From: a virus
DNA: 26,690 bases
Virus record (IMG/VR): IMGVR_UViG_3300041955_000453
Coordinates: 1 to 26,690 of that record
Direction: 5' to 3' (one strand)
Shown here: positions 6,336-12,552 of the stretch, in pieces
Numbering within the stretch: the stretch's first letter is position 1
Layout: each line of letters starts with the position of its first letter
Notes under the pieces: model-generated
Databases searched by the model: none
Told to the model about the DNA's origin: nothing
Seen by the model: the letters and a program-made list of their open reading frames with translations, nothing else
Position numbers and translations under genes: made by a program

Positions 6336-7106
6336 GTGAACAAGAAGCTCGTCAAGATCGTCGCCTACTACCGCGTGAGCACGAAGCGGCAGGGCAAGAG
6401 TGGCCTTGGCCTCGAAGCCCAGAAGGAAATGGTCCGCCAGTTGGTGTTGGCTCACGGGGCAACCCTGATTGCCGAGTACGTGGAAGTCGAGACGGGCAAG
6501 AAGGCGGCGCGGCCGACGTTGCGAGAGGCGATCCACCACGCCCGGCTGACCAACTCGACGCTGGTGGTCGCCAAGCTGGATCGGCTCGCCCGCAATGCCG
6601 TTTTCCTCCTCACCCTGCGCGACTCCGGCCTTCCCTTGGTCTTCTGCGATCTTCCTGATGCCAGCGAACTGACCGTTGGCATCATGGCGGTCGTCGCCCA
6701 GGCTGAGGCCAGGATGATCTCGGATCGGACGAGGGCGGCTCTGGCTGCAGCGAAAGCGAAGGGCACGCTGCTGGGTTCCGCCCGGCTCGGTCATTGGGAC
6801 GGACGCGAGCAACTGCGGGGTATCAGGAAGGCGCAACCCTTGGGGGCGGTCGCCAATGCCCAGAAAGCGCAGAACCGCTACCAGCAAGTGCTCGTGCCCG
6901 AGATCAAGCGGCGGCGAGAGGAAGGCCAGACGCTCGATCAGATTGTGACCTGGCTCAATGGTCAGGGGTTCAAGACGCGGCCGACGAAGCGCTGCAAAGA
7001 GGGCGGCGTCTTCACCCACATGATGGTCTGGCGGCTGATCGACCGCTATCTGGGCAAGGATTTGCTGGGGAACATCACGAATCGACAGCTTGTGGCGTGC
7101 AACTAG
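6336..7106 (+). CDS. Serine recombinase, resolvase/invertase family (256 aa)
   Basis: It catalyses site-specific DNA strand exchange through a 5' phosphoserine link and is the likely integrase/excisionase of this element. Visible features: VAYYRVSTKRQ (nucleophile Ser15, Arg13), LDRLARN at 81-87 with Asp82, Arg83 and Arg86, the helix EARMISDRTRAALAAAK, and a C-terminal HTH-like tail (EGQTLDQIVTWLNGQG, then MVWRLIDRYLGKDLLGNI). At 256 aa it is far shorter than the large serine integrases and closer to resolvase-type recombinases. GTG 6336 was chosen for the ribosome site CTGGAG 9 nt upstream. It is paralogous to the Ser-less protein at 4980. A short frame overlaps its 3' end. The substrate site is not identified. 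Confidence 0.92.
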   Translation: MNKKLVKIVAYYRVSTKRQGKSGLGLEAQKEMVRQLVLAHGATLIAEYVEVETGKKAARPTLREAIHHARLTNSTLVVAKLDRLARNAVFLLTLRDSGLPLVFCDLPDASELTVGIMAVVAQAEARMISDRTRAALAAAKAKGTLLGSARLGHWDGREQLRGIRKAQPLGAVANAQKAQNRYQQVLVPEIKRRREEGQTLDQIVTWLNGQGFKTRPTKRCKEGGVFTHMMVWRLIDRYLGKDLLGNITNRQLVACN

Positions 7107-7213
7107 GGGACACCACGAGCAGAGCGGCCGAGGAATGGGAAGCGGAGATCGAATGGCTTGACGATCTGCTGGCCCTTTGTGACGCCCTCCGGGACGCGGG
7201 AGAAAAACGATGA
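7097..7213 (+). CDS. Small acidic helical protein (38 aa)
   Basis: A short frame beginning at GTG 7097, inside the end of the recombinase gene, and ending by ATGA overlap with the next gene. The product is acidic and helical (RAAEEWEAEIEWLDDLLALC and DALRDAGEKR). The region 7107-7213 would otherwise be untranslated between two tightly linked genes, and its codons avoid stops only in this frame. The start codon is uncertain and the ribosome site is poor. Function unknown; could be a coiled-coil partner of the recombinase. Confidence 0.45.
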   Translation: MQLGDTTSRAAEEWEAEIEWLDDLLALCDALRDAGEKR

Positions 7214-7440
7214 AGGTCGGTGACACGTTCGGGACTCTTGAGGTGGTGAGTATCCGATACAATCGACGACGAGACGGGACGCAGGGGGCACCGCTTCTGG
7301 TGGACGTGCGGTGTAAATGTGGCGTCGAGAAGTCGGTGTTGCCGGCGACTTTGACCCGGACCAAGCATCCACTGCGATCCTGCGGCGGCAAAGGCTGCCG
7401 GACTCGGCGGCCACGTCCAAAGGAGTTAGAATGTGGGTGA
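7210..7440 (+). CDS. Small zinc-ribbon-like phage protein (76 aa)
   Basis: The protein opens MKVGDTFGTLEVVSIRYNRR, the typical start of a family of very small phage proteins (KxGDxFGxLTVI), followed by VDVRCKCGVEKSV and RSCGGKGC. The four cysteines (CxC and Cx4C) could hold one zinc ion. The C-terminus is basic. Such proteins are frequent in phage genomes near homing endonucleases and are probably nucleic-acid binding, but no function is established to my knowledge. Its ATG overlaps the preceding stop, and GGAG at 7199-7202 is the ribosome site. Confidence 0.65.
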   Translation: MKVGDTFGTLEVVSIRYNRRRDGTQGAPLLVDVRCKCGVEKSVLPATLTRTKHPLRSCGGKGCRTRRPRPKELECG

Positions 7441-7501
7441 TTACCGAGGCCGATCGTGCCTCGACCTGCATCTAACTTCCCACTGAATTCGAGACGGAAC
7501 G

Positions 7502-7846
7502 ATGGCTACAAAACGAACCCGGCCGACGAGAAAGTCCGAGTCCATAGTCGTCACGGACGAACCGAAAATGATCGACCGCGAGGCTTTTGACTGGGGCATT
7601 CGCTTGACGGCCCACCCCTTTCGCGGCACCGATAAGCACGCCCTGGTAATCCGCTCGGAGATCAGGAATTATCGAGCGGGTCGAGGCTCGGAGGTCTACA
7701 TCACCTTCCCGGCCGCTTCCTTGCAGACCCCGTTGCGGTTGCTCGACGCCCAGACCTGGCACACGGCCTTGGGAGCCATCATCGACGCCACGCGGGCCGT
7801 GCAGACCGAGCAGCGGACTGCGGCCACAGGCAAGAAGGACGGCTGA
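7502..7846 (+). CDS. Hypothetical protein (114 aa)
   Basis: I do not recognise this protein. It has a basic N-terminus (MATKRTRPTRKSES), a core with AFDWGIRLTAHPFRGTDKHA and SEVYITFPAASLQTPLRLLD, and a Thr/Gln/Lys-rich tail, with no signal peptide, membrane span or Cys cluster. The core alternates hydrophobic and polar residues as in a small beta-rich domain. A GGA-type ribosome site precedes ATG 7502. It follows the zinc-ribbon gene after a 60-bp gap that contains a small stem (CGAGGC 7445-7450 with GCCTCG 7458-7463). Probably an early or accessory phage gene. Confidence 0.6.
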   Translation: MATKRTRPTRKSESIVVTDEPKMIDREAFDWGIRLTAHPFRGTDKHALVIRSEIRNYRAGRGSEVYITFPAASLQTPLRLLDAQTWHTALGAIIDATRAVQTEQRTAATGKKDG

Positions 7847-7947
7847 ATCAGGGAGCGCCGAACGGCTCTGCCCGGAAGCTCCGGTTCGGAGAGGCTTCTG
7901 GCCATCTCTGGCCGTCGCCACGAAGACATCTAAGGCCCTCTCTGGCC

Positions 7948-8049
7948 TCACTTCTGTTGCCGTAGCGCGGCGAGGGCCTGGGCGTCGATCTCGGCGGCAA
8001 GGCGTATAAACGTCCTGTCCCTTGGCGGTCCTGCCAGTAGGCGCGGCAC
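7948..8049 (-). CDS. Possible very small minus-strand protein (33 aa)
   Basis: Reading the minus strand from GTG at 8049 gives a peptide containing RLLAGPPRDRTFIRLAAEID and AQALAALRQQK, which looks like a real small helical protein. GGAG lies 8 nt before the GTG, a good spacing. It is the only protein-like content in this intergenic stretch. Against it: it is very short, is opposite to all neighbours, and a chance frame is possible. A remnant of a longer gene is another reading, though a stop lies 7 codons upstream of the GTG. Confidence 0.3.
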   Translation of the reverse strand: MPRLLAGPPRDRTFIRLAAEIDAQALAALRQQK

Positions 8050-8172
8050 TCCCTTGACTCCGGCGTCTCAGTTGCGCCGGCGGCAAAGGATAGATCGTCG
8101 CACGGTCCCTCAACTTAGAAATCGCCAAATGCGGCCGAGTCAGAAGTGCCGCGTCGTTGAAATTGCCAGAAT

Positions 8173-8198
8173 CCCTGAAAAAAACGACGTTTTTAGGG
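8173..8198 (+). promoter_or_regulatory. Hairpin immediately upstream of a ribosome site
   Basis: CCCT (8173-8176) pairs with AGGG (8195-8198), and AAAAAC (8180-8185) with GTTTTT (8189-8194), leaving a 3-nt bulge and a 3-nt loop. AAGGAG of the next gene begins 13 nt later at 8211. It may mark a processing or leader element; no clean -35/-10 pair was seen. Confidence 0.35.
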
Positions 8199-8226
8199 TC
8201 ATGTATAGGTAAGGAGTTCGTGAGCA

Positions 8227-8775
8227 ATGCAACGTGTCACCGACCTGGCCGACCCCCGCCGCTGCAAGGGCGCAAGCCTGGATGGCCAGTGCCAGAACTT
8301 CGCGGAAGAGGGGTCAGACTATTGCCGCGTCCACGGCGGCAAAGATCAGGCACCTGCTCGACGCTTGAAGCAGTACCTCTTGACCAAGGCCCAGGACCGC
8401 GAGCGGCTGGCCCAGTTTGCGGAAAACGACGCGCTGAAAACGCTCCGGGAAGAGGTGGTCGTCGCCCTGGGTCAATTGGAACGACGGCTGAGTCTTGCCC
8501 ACCGCTCGGACGCCGAATTTCTGGCCGCCTATCCCGAGGTCGAGAGATCGCTGAGGCTGCTGGCCGGACTGAAGAAAGACAATTTCTCCCTGGAACAAAA
8601 GACCGGCGCGACGCTTTCGCGGGAGCAGGGCTTTGCGCTGGTGCGGTTGATGCTTGAGATCATCGTGGACGAGTTGGAGGGCATCCCGCACTACGAGCAG
8701 ATTGTTGAGCGGATCACCATGCGAATCCTGCCAACGGTCGAACGCGCCGGCAATCCTGAAGTCAATCCCGCATGA
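8227..8775 (+). CDS. Phage protein with N-terminal zinc motif ending in HGG (182 aa)
   Basis: The N-terminus carries C13-x8-C22-x10-C33-x2-H36 (RRCKGASLDGQCQNF...DYCRVHGG), a zinc-knuckle-like motif common in phage proteins that start with a host-type RCxxxTxxGxxC...CxxH pattern. The rest is helical: LKQYLLTKAQDRERLAQFAE, a central helix with LGQLERRLSLAHRSDAEFLA, and a C-terminal helix pair. Such architecture is seen in small-terminase-like or DNA-packaging accessory proteins, but the large terminase lies 4 kb downstream, so I do not assign that role. AAGGAG at 8211-8216 sets the start. The next gene overlaps by ATGA. Confidence 0.7.
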   Translation: MQRVTDLADPRRCKGASLDGQCQNFAEEGSDYCRVHGGKDQAPARRLKQYLLTKAQDRERLAQFAENDALKTLREEVVVALGQLERRLSLAHRSDAEFLAAYPEVERSLRLLAGLKKDNFSLEQKTGATLSREQGFALVRLMLEIIVDELEGIPHYEQIVERITMRILPTVERAGNPEVNPA

Positions 8776-8999
8776 ATGTCGTCTGCGAAGTCTGCGGCAG
8801 CCGTCCAGCGATGTTCAACGAAACCCGTTGCGAGAATTGCTGGGCGGACGACCAAGACCATTGCGACCGGCGACGGCCCGCCAACGTCCACACGATGCTC
8901 AACAGTTCGCGGGAGGTGAACGATGTCCCTGTCTCGGCACAACCCGTTCATCCCCGACGAGATCAAGGTGGGAGACATTGTGGGGTTCAGCGGCGATAG
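8772..8999 (+). CDS. Small CxxC zinc-ribbon-like protein (75 aa)
   Basis: It starts on the ATGA overlap with the preceding gene (8772-8775). The first 30 residues contain two CxxC knuckles, CEVCG and CENCW, spaced as in a small zinc ribbon, then DDQDHCDRRRP. The C-terminal ~25 residues are encoded by DNA that also encodes the start of the next protein in another frame (overlap 8923-8999). That tail is less protein-like, so the functional part is probably the N-terminal ribbon. Function unknown; probably nucleic-acid or protein binding. Confidence 0.5.
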   Translation: MNVVCEVCGSRPAMFNETRCENCWADDQDHCDRRRPANVHTMLNSSREVNDVPVSAQPVHPRRDQGGRHCGVQRR

Positions 9000-9525
9000 C
9001 TGGCTGAGCGCGTTGGTCAATATCGCCACCTACGGCTTACCGTTCTGGGGACTTAGCCATGTCGGTGTTCTCGGGCACGCGGACGACGGCCGGCTGCTGC
9101 TCTTCGAGTCCACGCAACTTGACGGGCTGCCTTGCGAAATCACTGGCGAAGTGTTCCTGGGAACGCAAGCCCACCAGTTGGAACACGTCGTTGAAGTCTA
9201 CAAGGGAAAGGTCTGGCGCTACCCGCTCTACCGGCCGCTCTATCCGACCGAAGACCGGCGACTCACCGACTTCCTGATGGCCACGATCCACACGCCCTAC
9301 GACAAGCTTGGGGCGATCCGTTCGGCGGGCGTTGGCTTGTCTTTTGTCGAGTCCTTGCTGCATCCTGACAACCTCAATTCCATCTTCTGCTCGGAGTGGG
9401 TGGCCGCCGCCTACGCCTGTGTCGGCCTCTGGGCCACTGCCCATGTGGCGCGATGGAACCCCAATCGACTCGCCTGGTGGTTGCGTGCGGCCGGGGTCTT
9501 GCGGAAGCCGAGGAGATTGAAGTAG
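8923..9525 (+). CDS. YiiX/NlpC-P60-type permuted papain cysteine hydrolase (200 aa)
   Basis: The protein has the circularly permuted papain-like layout: VGDIVGFSG (15-24), then LSHVGVLG with His46, LLLFEST with Glu62, and late in the chain IFCSEWVAAAY with the nucleophile Cys156. Family members cleave peptide or amide bonds, often in cell-wall peptides, and some act on lipids. There is no signal peptide, so it would act in the cytoplasm or need a holin-type exit. GGGAGGTG just before ATG 8923 is a strong ribosome site. Sitting in a phage block with two lipoproteins and membrane proteins, it is the best endolysin candidate in the window, but the substrate is not shown by sequence. Confidence 0.8.
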   Translation: MSLSRHNPFIPDEIKVGDIVGFSGDSWLSALVNIATYGLPFWGLSHVGVLGHADDGRLLLFESTQLDGLPCEITGEVFLGTQAHQLEHVVEVYKGKVWRYPLYRPLYPTEDRRLTDFLMATIHTPYDKLGAIRSAGVGLSFVESLLHPDNLNSIFCSEWVAAAYACVGLWATAHVARWNPNRLAWWLRAAGVLRKPRRLK

Positions 9526-10013
9526 TGAAGTGGATTCCACTGACGCAAGGCAAGGAAGCAATTGTTGACGACTGCGACTATGACCACTTGATGCAGTGGA
9601 GGTGGTTCTATCACTGGAAAGGCCGATCAACAGGCTATGCGCAGCGTGCTGAGTATGCTAACGGCCAACAGAATAAGGTCTATCTGCATCGTGTGGTTGC
9701 TGAGCGGTGCGGTCTGGAGACGGTGGGAAGGCAGATTGACCATGTTGATGGAGATGGTCTGAACAATTGCCGCAACAATCTTCGGGTCGCAACAAACCGC
9801 CAGAATGCGGGCAATCAGAAACGTCAGTGCAACAACACATCTGGTTTCAACGGCGTTGTGTGGGCGCAACGGGAAAGAAAATGGCGGGCACGGATTGGCG
9901 AAGGTGGTAGACAACATCTTGGCTACTTCGATGATCCGCGCGATGCTGCAAGGGCCTATAACGAGGCCGCAATGAAACATTTCGGGGAGTTTGCATGTCT
10001 CAATCCGGTCTGA
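9525..10013 (+). CDS. HNH homing-type endonuclease with C-terminal AP2 DNA-binding domain (162 aa)
   Basis: The N-terminal part has the common phage/planctomycete start IPLTQGKEAIVDD...YDHLMQWRW. The HNH core follows: YLHRVVAE (His55), then RQIDHVDGDGLNNCRNNLRV (His73, Asn81/86). Residues ~104-162 are an AP2 domain (TSGFNGVVWAQRERKWRARI, LGYFDDPRDAARAYNEAA). It makes site-specific DNA breaks and is probably a free-standing mobile gene. GTG 9525 overlaps the previous stop by one base and GAGGAG (9510-9515) is the ribosome site; the gene also overlaps the next by 19 nt. Base composition is visibly AT-richer than both neighbours, a sign of recent arrival. Confidence 0.9.
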   Translation: MKWIPLTQGKEAIVDDCDYDHLMQWRWFYHWKGRSTGYAQRAEYANGQQNKVYLHRVVAERCGLETVGRQIDHVDGDGLNNCRNNLRVATNRQNAGNQKRQCNNTSGFNGVVWAQRERKWRARIGEGGRQHLGYFDDPRDAARAYNEAAMKHFGEFACLNPV

Positions 10014-10567
10014 AACGAACCCTCTTCGCGCTGGCTCTGCTGGTTGCGGTCGCAGGCTGCGAAGTCACCGAGACTGCAACAAACCACGCGGCCAAGAAGG
10101 AACGGCCCACAGTCAACGTCCCGGAAGTGCTGCGGCAACGCAACTGGATCGGCGACCAGGGCATGGGGTCTTGCGTTCACGCCACCATGATTTCGCTGCT
10201 CCGCTGGCAGTACCGGCTGAAGACGGCCGACCACTGGCGGCAGACCTACGGCGACGGCGAGCAGCCGGAAGACCTGGCCGCGAAGCTCGATCGAGAAGGA
10301 ATCCGTTACGCCTATGTCACCAACGGCGACGTGCGATTCCTGGAATGGGCGTGCCGCACACGGCGCGGGTGCGGCATTACGGTCATGGGCGGCGCGCACA
10401 TGGTCGCCCTGGTGCATCTCGATGAGAAGTGGGCCGCAATCCTCGACAACAACAACGTCGAGACATTCATCTGGGTTCCGCGAGAGACGCTGATCGCTGA
10501 ATGGAAGGCGAGTTACGGATGGGCGGTGACGCCGATCTACGCCCCGGCGGCTCCGCTTCCACAATAG
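9995..10567 (+). CDS. Lipoprotein with papain/C39-like cysteine peptidase domain (190 aa)
   Basis: A lipoprotein signal is clear: KRTLFALALLVAVAGC with lipobox VAGC, so Cys22 would be lipidated and the protein anchored outside the inner membrane. The mature part reads like a C39-type papain fold: QRNWIGDQGMGSCVHATMIS (Cys60), GGAHMVALVHLDEKWAAILD with His135, and DNNN at 151-154 as the third active-site position. Substrate unknown: cell-wall peptides, secreted peptides or surface proteins are possible. GGGGAG precedes ATG 9995. A lipidated peptidase is unusual in a phage late region and may act in lysis (with the hydrolase at 8923) or in altering the host surface. Confidence 0.75.
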   Translation: MSQSGLKRTLFALALLVAVAGCEVTETATNHAAKKERPTVNVPEVLRQRNWIGDQGMGSCVHATMISLLRWQYRLKTADHWRQTYGDGEQPEDLAAKLDREGIRYAYVTNGDVRFLEWACRTRRGCGITVMGGAHMVALVHLDEKWAAILDNNNVETFIWVPRETLIAEWKASYGWAVTPIYAPAAPLPQ

Positions 10568-10602
10568 TCCCCGAAACACATTTCGCAACGAGAGAGGAAA
10601 CC

Positions 10603-11292
10603 ATGAACAAGCTGCTCCTGAGTGTGCTGTGCCTGCTCGCCGTGTTCGCGGCGGTCGTGCCCTGCTTCGCCGATACCGTCAACGGTGTCCTGGCCGAAGA
10701 GCGGGTCGTCAATCTTCCGCAAGACCAGAGCAAGTGGTACGTCAGCGTGGTTGGCAATGCGACCGACTCCCGCTACAACGAGATCGTGGGCTGGTTCGAC
10801 ACCAACGCCAGCCTGAAGAAGCTGAAGGATCAGGTCCAGTTTTGCCCGGTCACGAGCGACACGGCCGTCTACCAAGCCCGTTACGCCGGCAACGTGAAGG
10901 CTTTGCCCACTGTGCGGATGCAGAAGGCGGACGGCACGGTGGTCTACGAAGCGGCCGGGAAGTACCTGCCCATGACGGCGGCCGGCTTGAACGGTGCCTT
11001 GGCAGGCGCGGTCAGTACGGCCGAGGGAATTCGTCCGATTCTGCCTTGGCGGCGGGACATGGAGCGTCGGTGCCCTGGCCCCTGCCCGAATCCGCAGCCG
11101 AATCCGCAACCGCAGCCGGACCCAGCGCCACAGCCGATTGACGACGGCGGCACGCCGAACGTCGATCCCGACGTGCAGGCGGAGCCGCCCCTTTGGCCGC
11201 TGGCCCTGGTGTGTGTTGGCGGCGTGATCGTAGGCATGGCCGGCGGCTACGGCAAGAAGCTGTACGCCAAGTTGAATCCGCCCGTGAAGTAG
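10603..11292 (+). CDS. Exported, membrane-anchored thioredoxin-fold protein without active-site cysteines (229 aa)
   Basis: Signal peptide at residues 1-23 (MNKLLLSVLCLLAVFAAV..CFA, cut before DTV). Residues ~38-135 resemble a thioredoxin fold: WYVSVVGNATDSRYNEIVGW where a CxxC active site would sit, then FCPVTSDTAVYQARYAG, the cis-proline strand ALPTVRMQKADGTVVY and a last helix. No CxxC is present in the fold; a CPGPC motif (157-161) comes later, at the start of a Pro-rich spacer (NPQPNPQPQPDPAPQP). A TM segment follows at ~196-217, leaving a short basic cytoplasmic tail. ATG 10603 is chosen for GAGAGG just upstream and for the signal peptide. Probably a non-redox scaffold or binding domain; the fold assignment is moderate. 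Confidence 0.7.
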   Translation: MNKLLLSVLCLLAVFAAVVPCFADTVNGVLAEERVVNLPQDQSKWYVSVVGNATDSRYNEIVGWFDTNASLKKLKDQVQFCPVTSDTAVYQARYAGNVKALPTVRMQKADGTVVYEAAGKYLPMTAAGLNGALAGAVSTAEGIRPILPWRRDMERRCPGPCPNPQPNPQPQPDPAPQPIDDGGTPNVDPDVQAEPPLWPLALVCVGGVIVGMAGGYGKKLYAKLNPPVK

Positions 11293-11322
11293 TCGCGTTG
11301 TCTGCATTTCCCATGAACTTTC

Positions 11323-11340
11323 GGCCGTCGCAGGACGGCC
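11323..11340 (+). other. Small intergenic stem-loop
   Basis: GGCCGTC (11323-11329) and GACGGCC (11334-11340) form a perfect 7-bp stem with a 4-nt loop in the 73-bp gap between two membrane-protein genes. No T-tract follows. It may modulate transcript stability or partial termination. Confidence 0.4.
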
Positions 11341-11365
11341 ACCAACGAAACCCGGAGAAGAAAAG

Positions 11366-11854
11366 ATGAACCCCACCGTCGTGATCTGGATTCTGGCCGC
11401 CGTGGTCGCCGTGCTGGTCGGTCGTGAAGTCGGCAAGCGCCTCTTCGACGTGAACGCCAAGCTGATGGCGAAGAAACGCGCCGCCCAAGTGCTGGCCGCC
11501 AAGCTGCGGGACAACGGCCTGAAGCTGTTGCCCTCCCTGTTGGAAGACTTCGCCGTGGGCGACGTGGAGGACATGGTGGAGAAGATCCACGATGTCGCCA
11601 AGCTGGTCGAGTCCGGCAGTGACGCCATCGAGAAGGAATTGGAGCAGACCTACGAGAACGTGCTGGACCGGAAGCTCGCCACGCCGGAGGGCCTGGCCCT
11701 GATTAAGGCCAAGATCGCCGAGATCGAGGGTGCCCCGACCGCTGGCCCGGTTCCGGCCGCCGCGCCGACTGCGACCCCGGCCCCGACCGCTGCCTCGGCG
11801 GCCGCGCCGAGCACGGTGGCAGCCCCGGCTCCCACCGCCCCCGCCAAGTCGTAA
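11366..11854 (+). CDS. Single-TM protein with coiled coil and Ala/Pro/Thr tail (162 aa)
   Basis: Residues ~3-20 (PTVVIWILAAVVAVLVGREV) form one N-terminal membrane span. A charged helical region (KRLFDVNAKLMAKKRAAQVL...LEQTYENVLDRKLATPEGLA) follows, then a ~50-residue low-complexity Ala/Pro/Thr tail ending PTAPAKS. GGAG at 11356-11359 is the ribosome site. An N-terminal TM with a cytoplasmic charged body suits a holin-like or anchoring protein, and its place among envelope proteins supports this, but there is no diagnostic motif. The tail's codons are highly repetitive (gcc/ccg/acc). Function unproven. Confidence 0.65.
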   Translation: MNPTVVIWILAAVVAVLVGREVGKRLFDVNAKLMAKKRAAQVLAAKLRDNGLKLLPSLLEDFAVGDVEDMVEKIHDVAKLVESGSDAIEKELEQTYENVLDRKLATPEGLALIKAKIAEIEGAPTAGPVPAAAPTATPAPTAASAAAPSTVAAPAPTAPAKS

Positions 11855-11944
11855 GCCAACACACCGGCCGCACCGCTCCCCACCTCGGGTGACGTGCATC
11901 ATGGGCCGGTAGGAAAGAGGTCGGCCCTGCGGTCATACGCGGGG

Positions 11945-11995
11945 CCGATTCTCCGGCGGCTCCCGCAGCGATGGCGCGAGCCGCCCGAGAATCGG
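11945..11995 (+). promoter_or_regulatory. 51-nt hairpin overlapping the thioredoxin ribosome site
   Basis: Arms 11945-11962 and 11978-11995 are 18 bp with one mismatch, extended inward by CGC/GCG. The right arm includes the first two bases of GGAG (11994-11997), the only ribosome site for the ATG at 12007. The hairpin could hide that site or terminate/process the message; this is inference. Confidence 0.6.
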
Positions 11996-12006
11996 AGAAC
12001 CTTGCG

Positions 12007-12357
12007 ATGAAGCGACGAACGTTCCTCGCCCTGATGGTCCTTGGCGTGCTCGTTGGATGCGAGCAGCCGCAAGCCCCGATGCCGCCTGGCCATCCTTGCG
12101 AGCGGCCCGTGATGTTGGTCTTCACGGCGTCCTGGTGCGGCCCCTGCCAGGCGCAGAAGCCGCTGGTGTCCCAGATCGCGGCGGCGGGCGTCGATGTGCG
12201 GGTCTACGACGTGGACGAAAACCCAAAGATGGCGAGGAAATACGAGATCACGGCCACGCCGACCTACATCTTCTACCTGTGCGGGCGAAAGCCGCTGCGC
12301 ACGAACGACGCCAACGAAGTCCTGACGATCATCCGCAACGGCTGGGGTTGTCAGTGA
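12007..12357 (+). CDS. Lipoprotein thioredoxin with CGPC active site (116 aa)
   Basis: A short signal, MKRRTFLALMVLGVLVGC, carries a lipobox so Cys18 would be lipidated. The mature domain is thioredoxin: VMLVFTASWCGPCQAQKPLV (Cys44/Cys47) with the cis-proline in TATPTYIFY (Pro85). It should reduce or exchange disulfides outside the inner membrane. At 116 aa it is a minimal thioredoxin. ATG 12007 is chosen because it gives the signal peptide; GGAG is 10-13 nt upstream inside a hairpin. A phage-encoded lipidated thioredoxin is uncommon. With a papain-like lipoprotein and a Cys hydrolase nearby, it could keep catalytic cysteines reduced in the envelope. Confidence 0.85.
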   Translation: MKRRTFLALMVLGVLVGCEQPQAPMPPGHPCERPVMLVFTASWCGPCQAQKPLVSQIAAAGVDVRVYDVDENPKMARKYEITATPTYIFYLCGRKPLRTNDANEVLTIIRNGWGCQ

Positions 12358-12536
12358 GCCGCCGCTGCCGCAACTGCGACGAGCCGAAGCCGGCACCGGC
12401 ACCGAAGCCCGTGGAGTCAGTCGGCTCCCGTCCTCGCCGAGAACGAAACATGAGGTTGCGCCAGGCCGAACGCCGAAGCAACCAGCGAGCCGCACTTGTC
12501 GCTGACCTACGCGAACCTGAGACGCAACCTCGCTAA
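12354..12536 (+). CDS. Small Arg-rich protein (60 aa)
   Basis: The frame starts at GTG 12354, overlapping the thioredoxin stop, with GGGG upstream as a weak ribosome site, and ends 16 bp before the terminase start. The product begins SRRCRNCDEPKPAPAPKPVE (one CxxC) and continues strongly basic (RRERNMRLRQAERRSNQRAA). It fills an otherwise empty gap in a packed operon. It might bind DNA or be a small terminase-like accessory, but nothing specific can be recognised. Confidence 0.5.
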   Translation: MSRRCRNCDEPKPAPAPKPVESVGSRPRRERNMRLRQAERRSNQRAALVADLREPETQPR

Positions 12537-12552
12537 AACATGACGCCGCCCC

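Larger units (their letters stand above)
7847..8226. other. 380-bp intergenic stretch
   Basis: No plus-strand gene is supported here. Codons upstream of 8227 in other frames are not protein-like. It contains a possible 33-aa minus-strand frame (7948-8049) and a hairpin just before the next ribosome site (8173-8198). No tRNA-like fold was found by eye. Confidence 0.5.

Noticed and set aside
6285-7391. 368-aa minus-strand frame opposite the active recombinase
   Set aside because: Antisense of a certain recombinase gene; its composition is that of a shadow frame.
7472-8227. 251-aa minus-strand frame across the 7502 gene and the following gap
   Set aside because: Overlaps a supported plus gene and is Arg/Pro-rich; a different minus frame (7948-8049) is the more protein-like in the gap.
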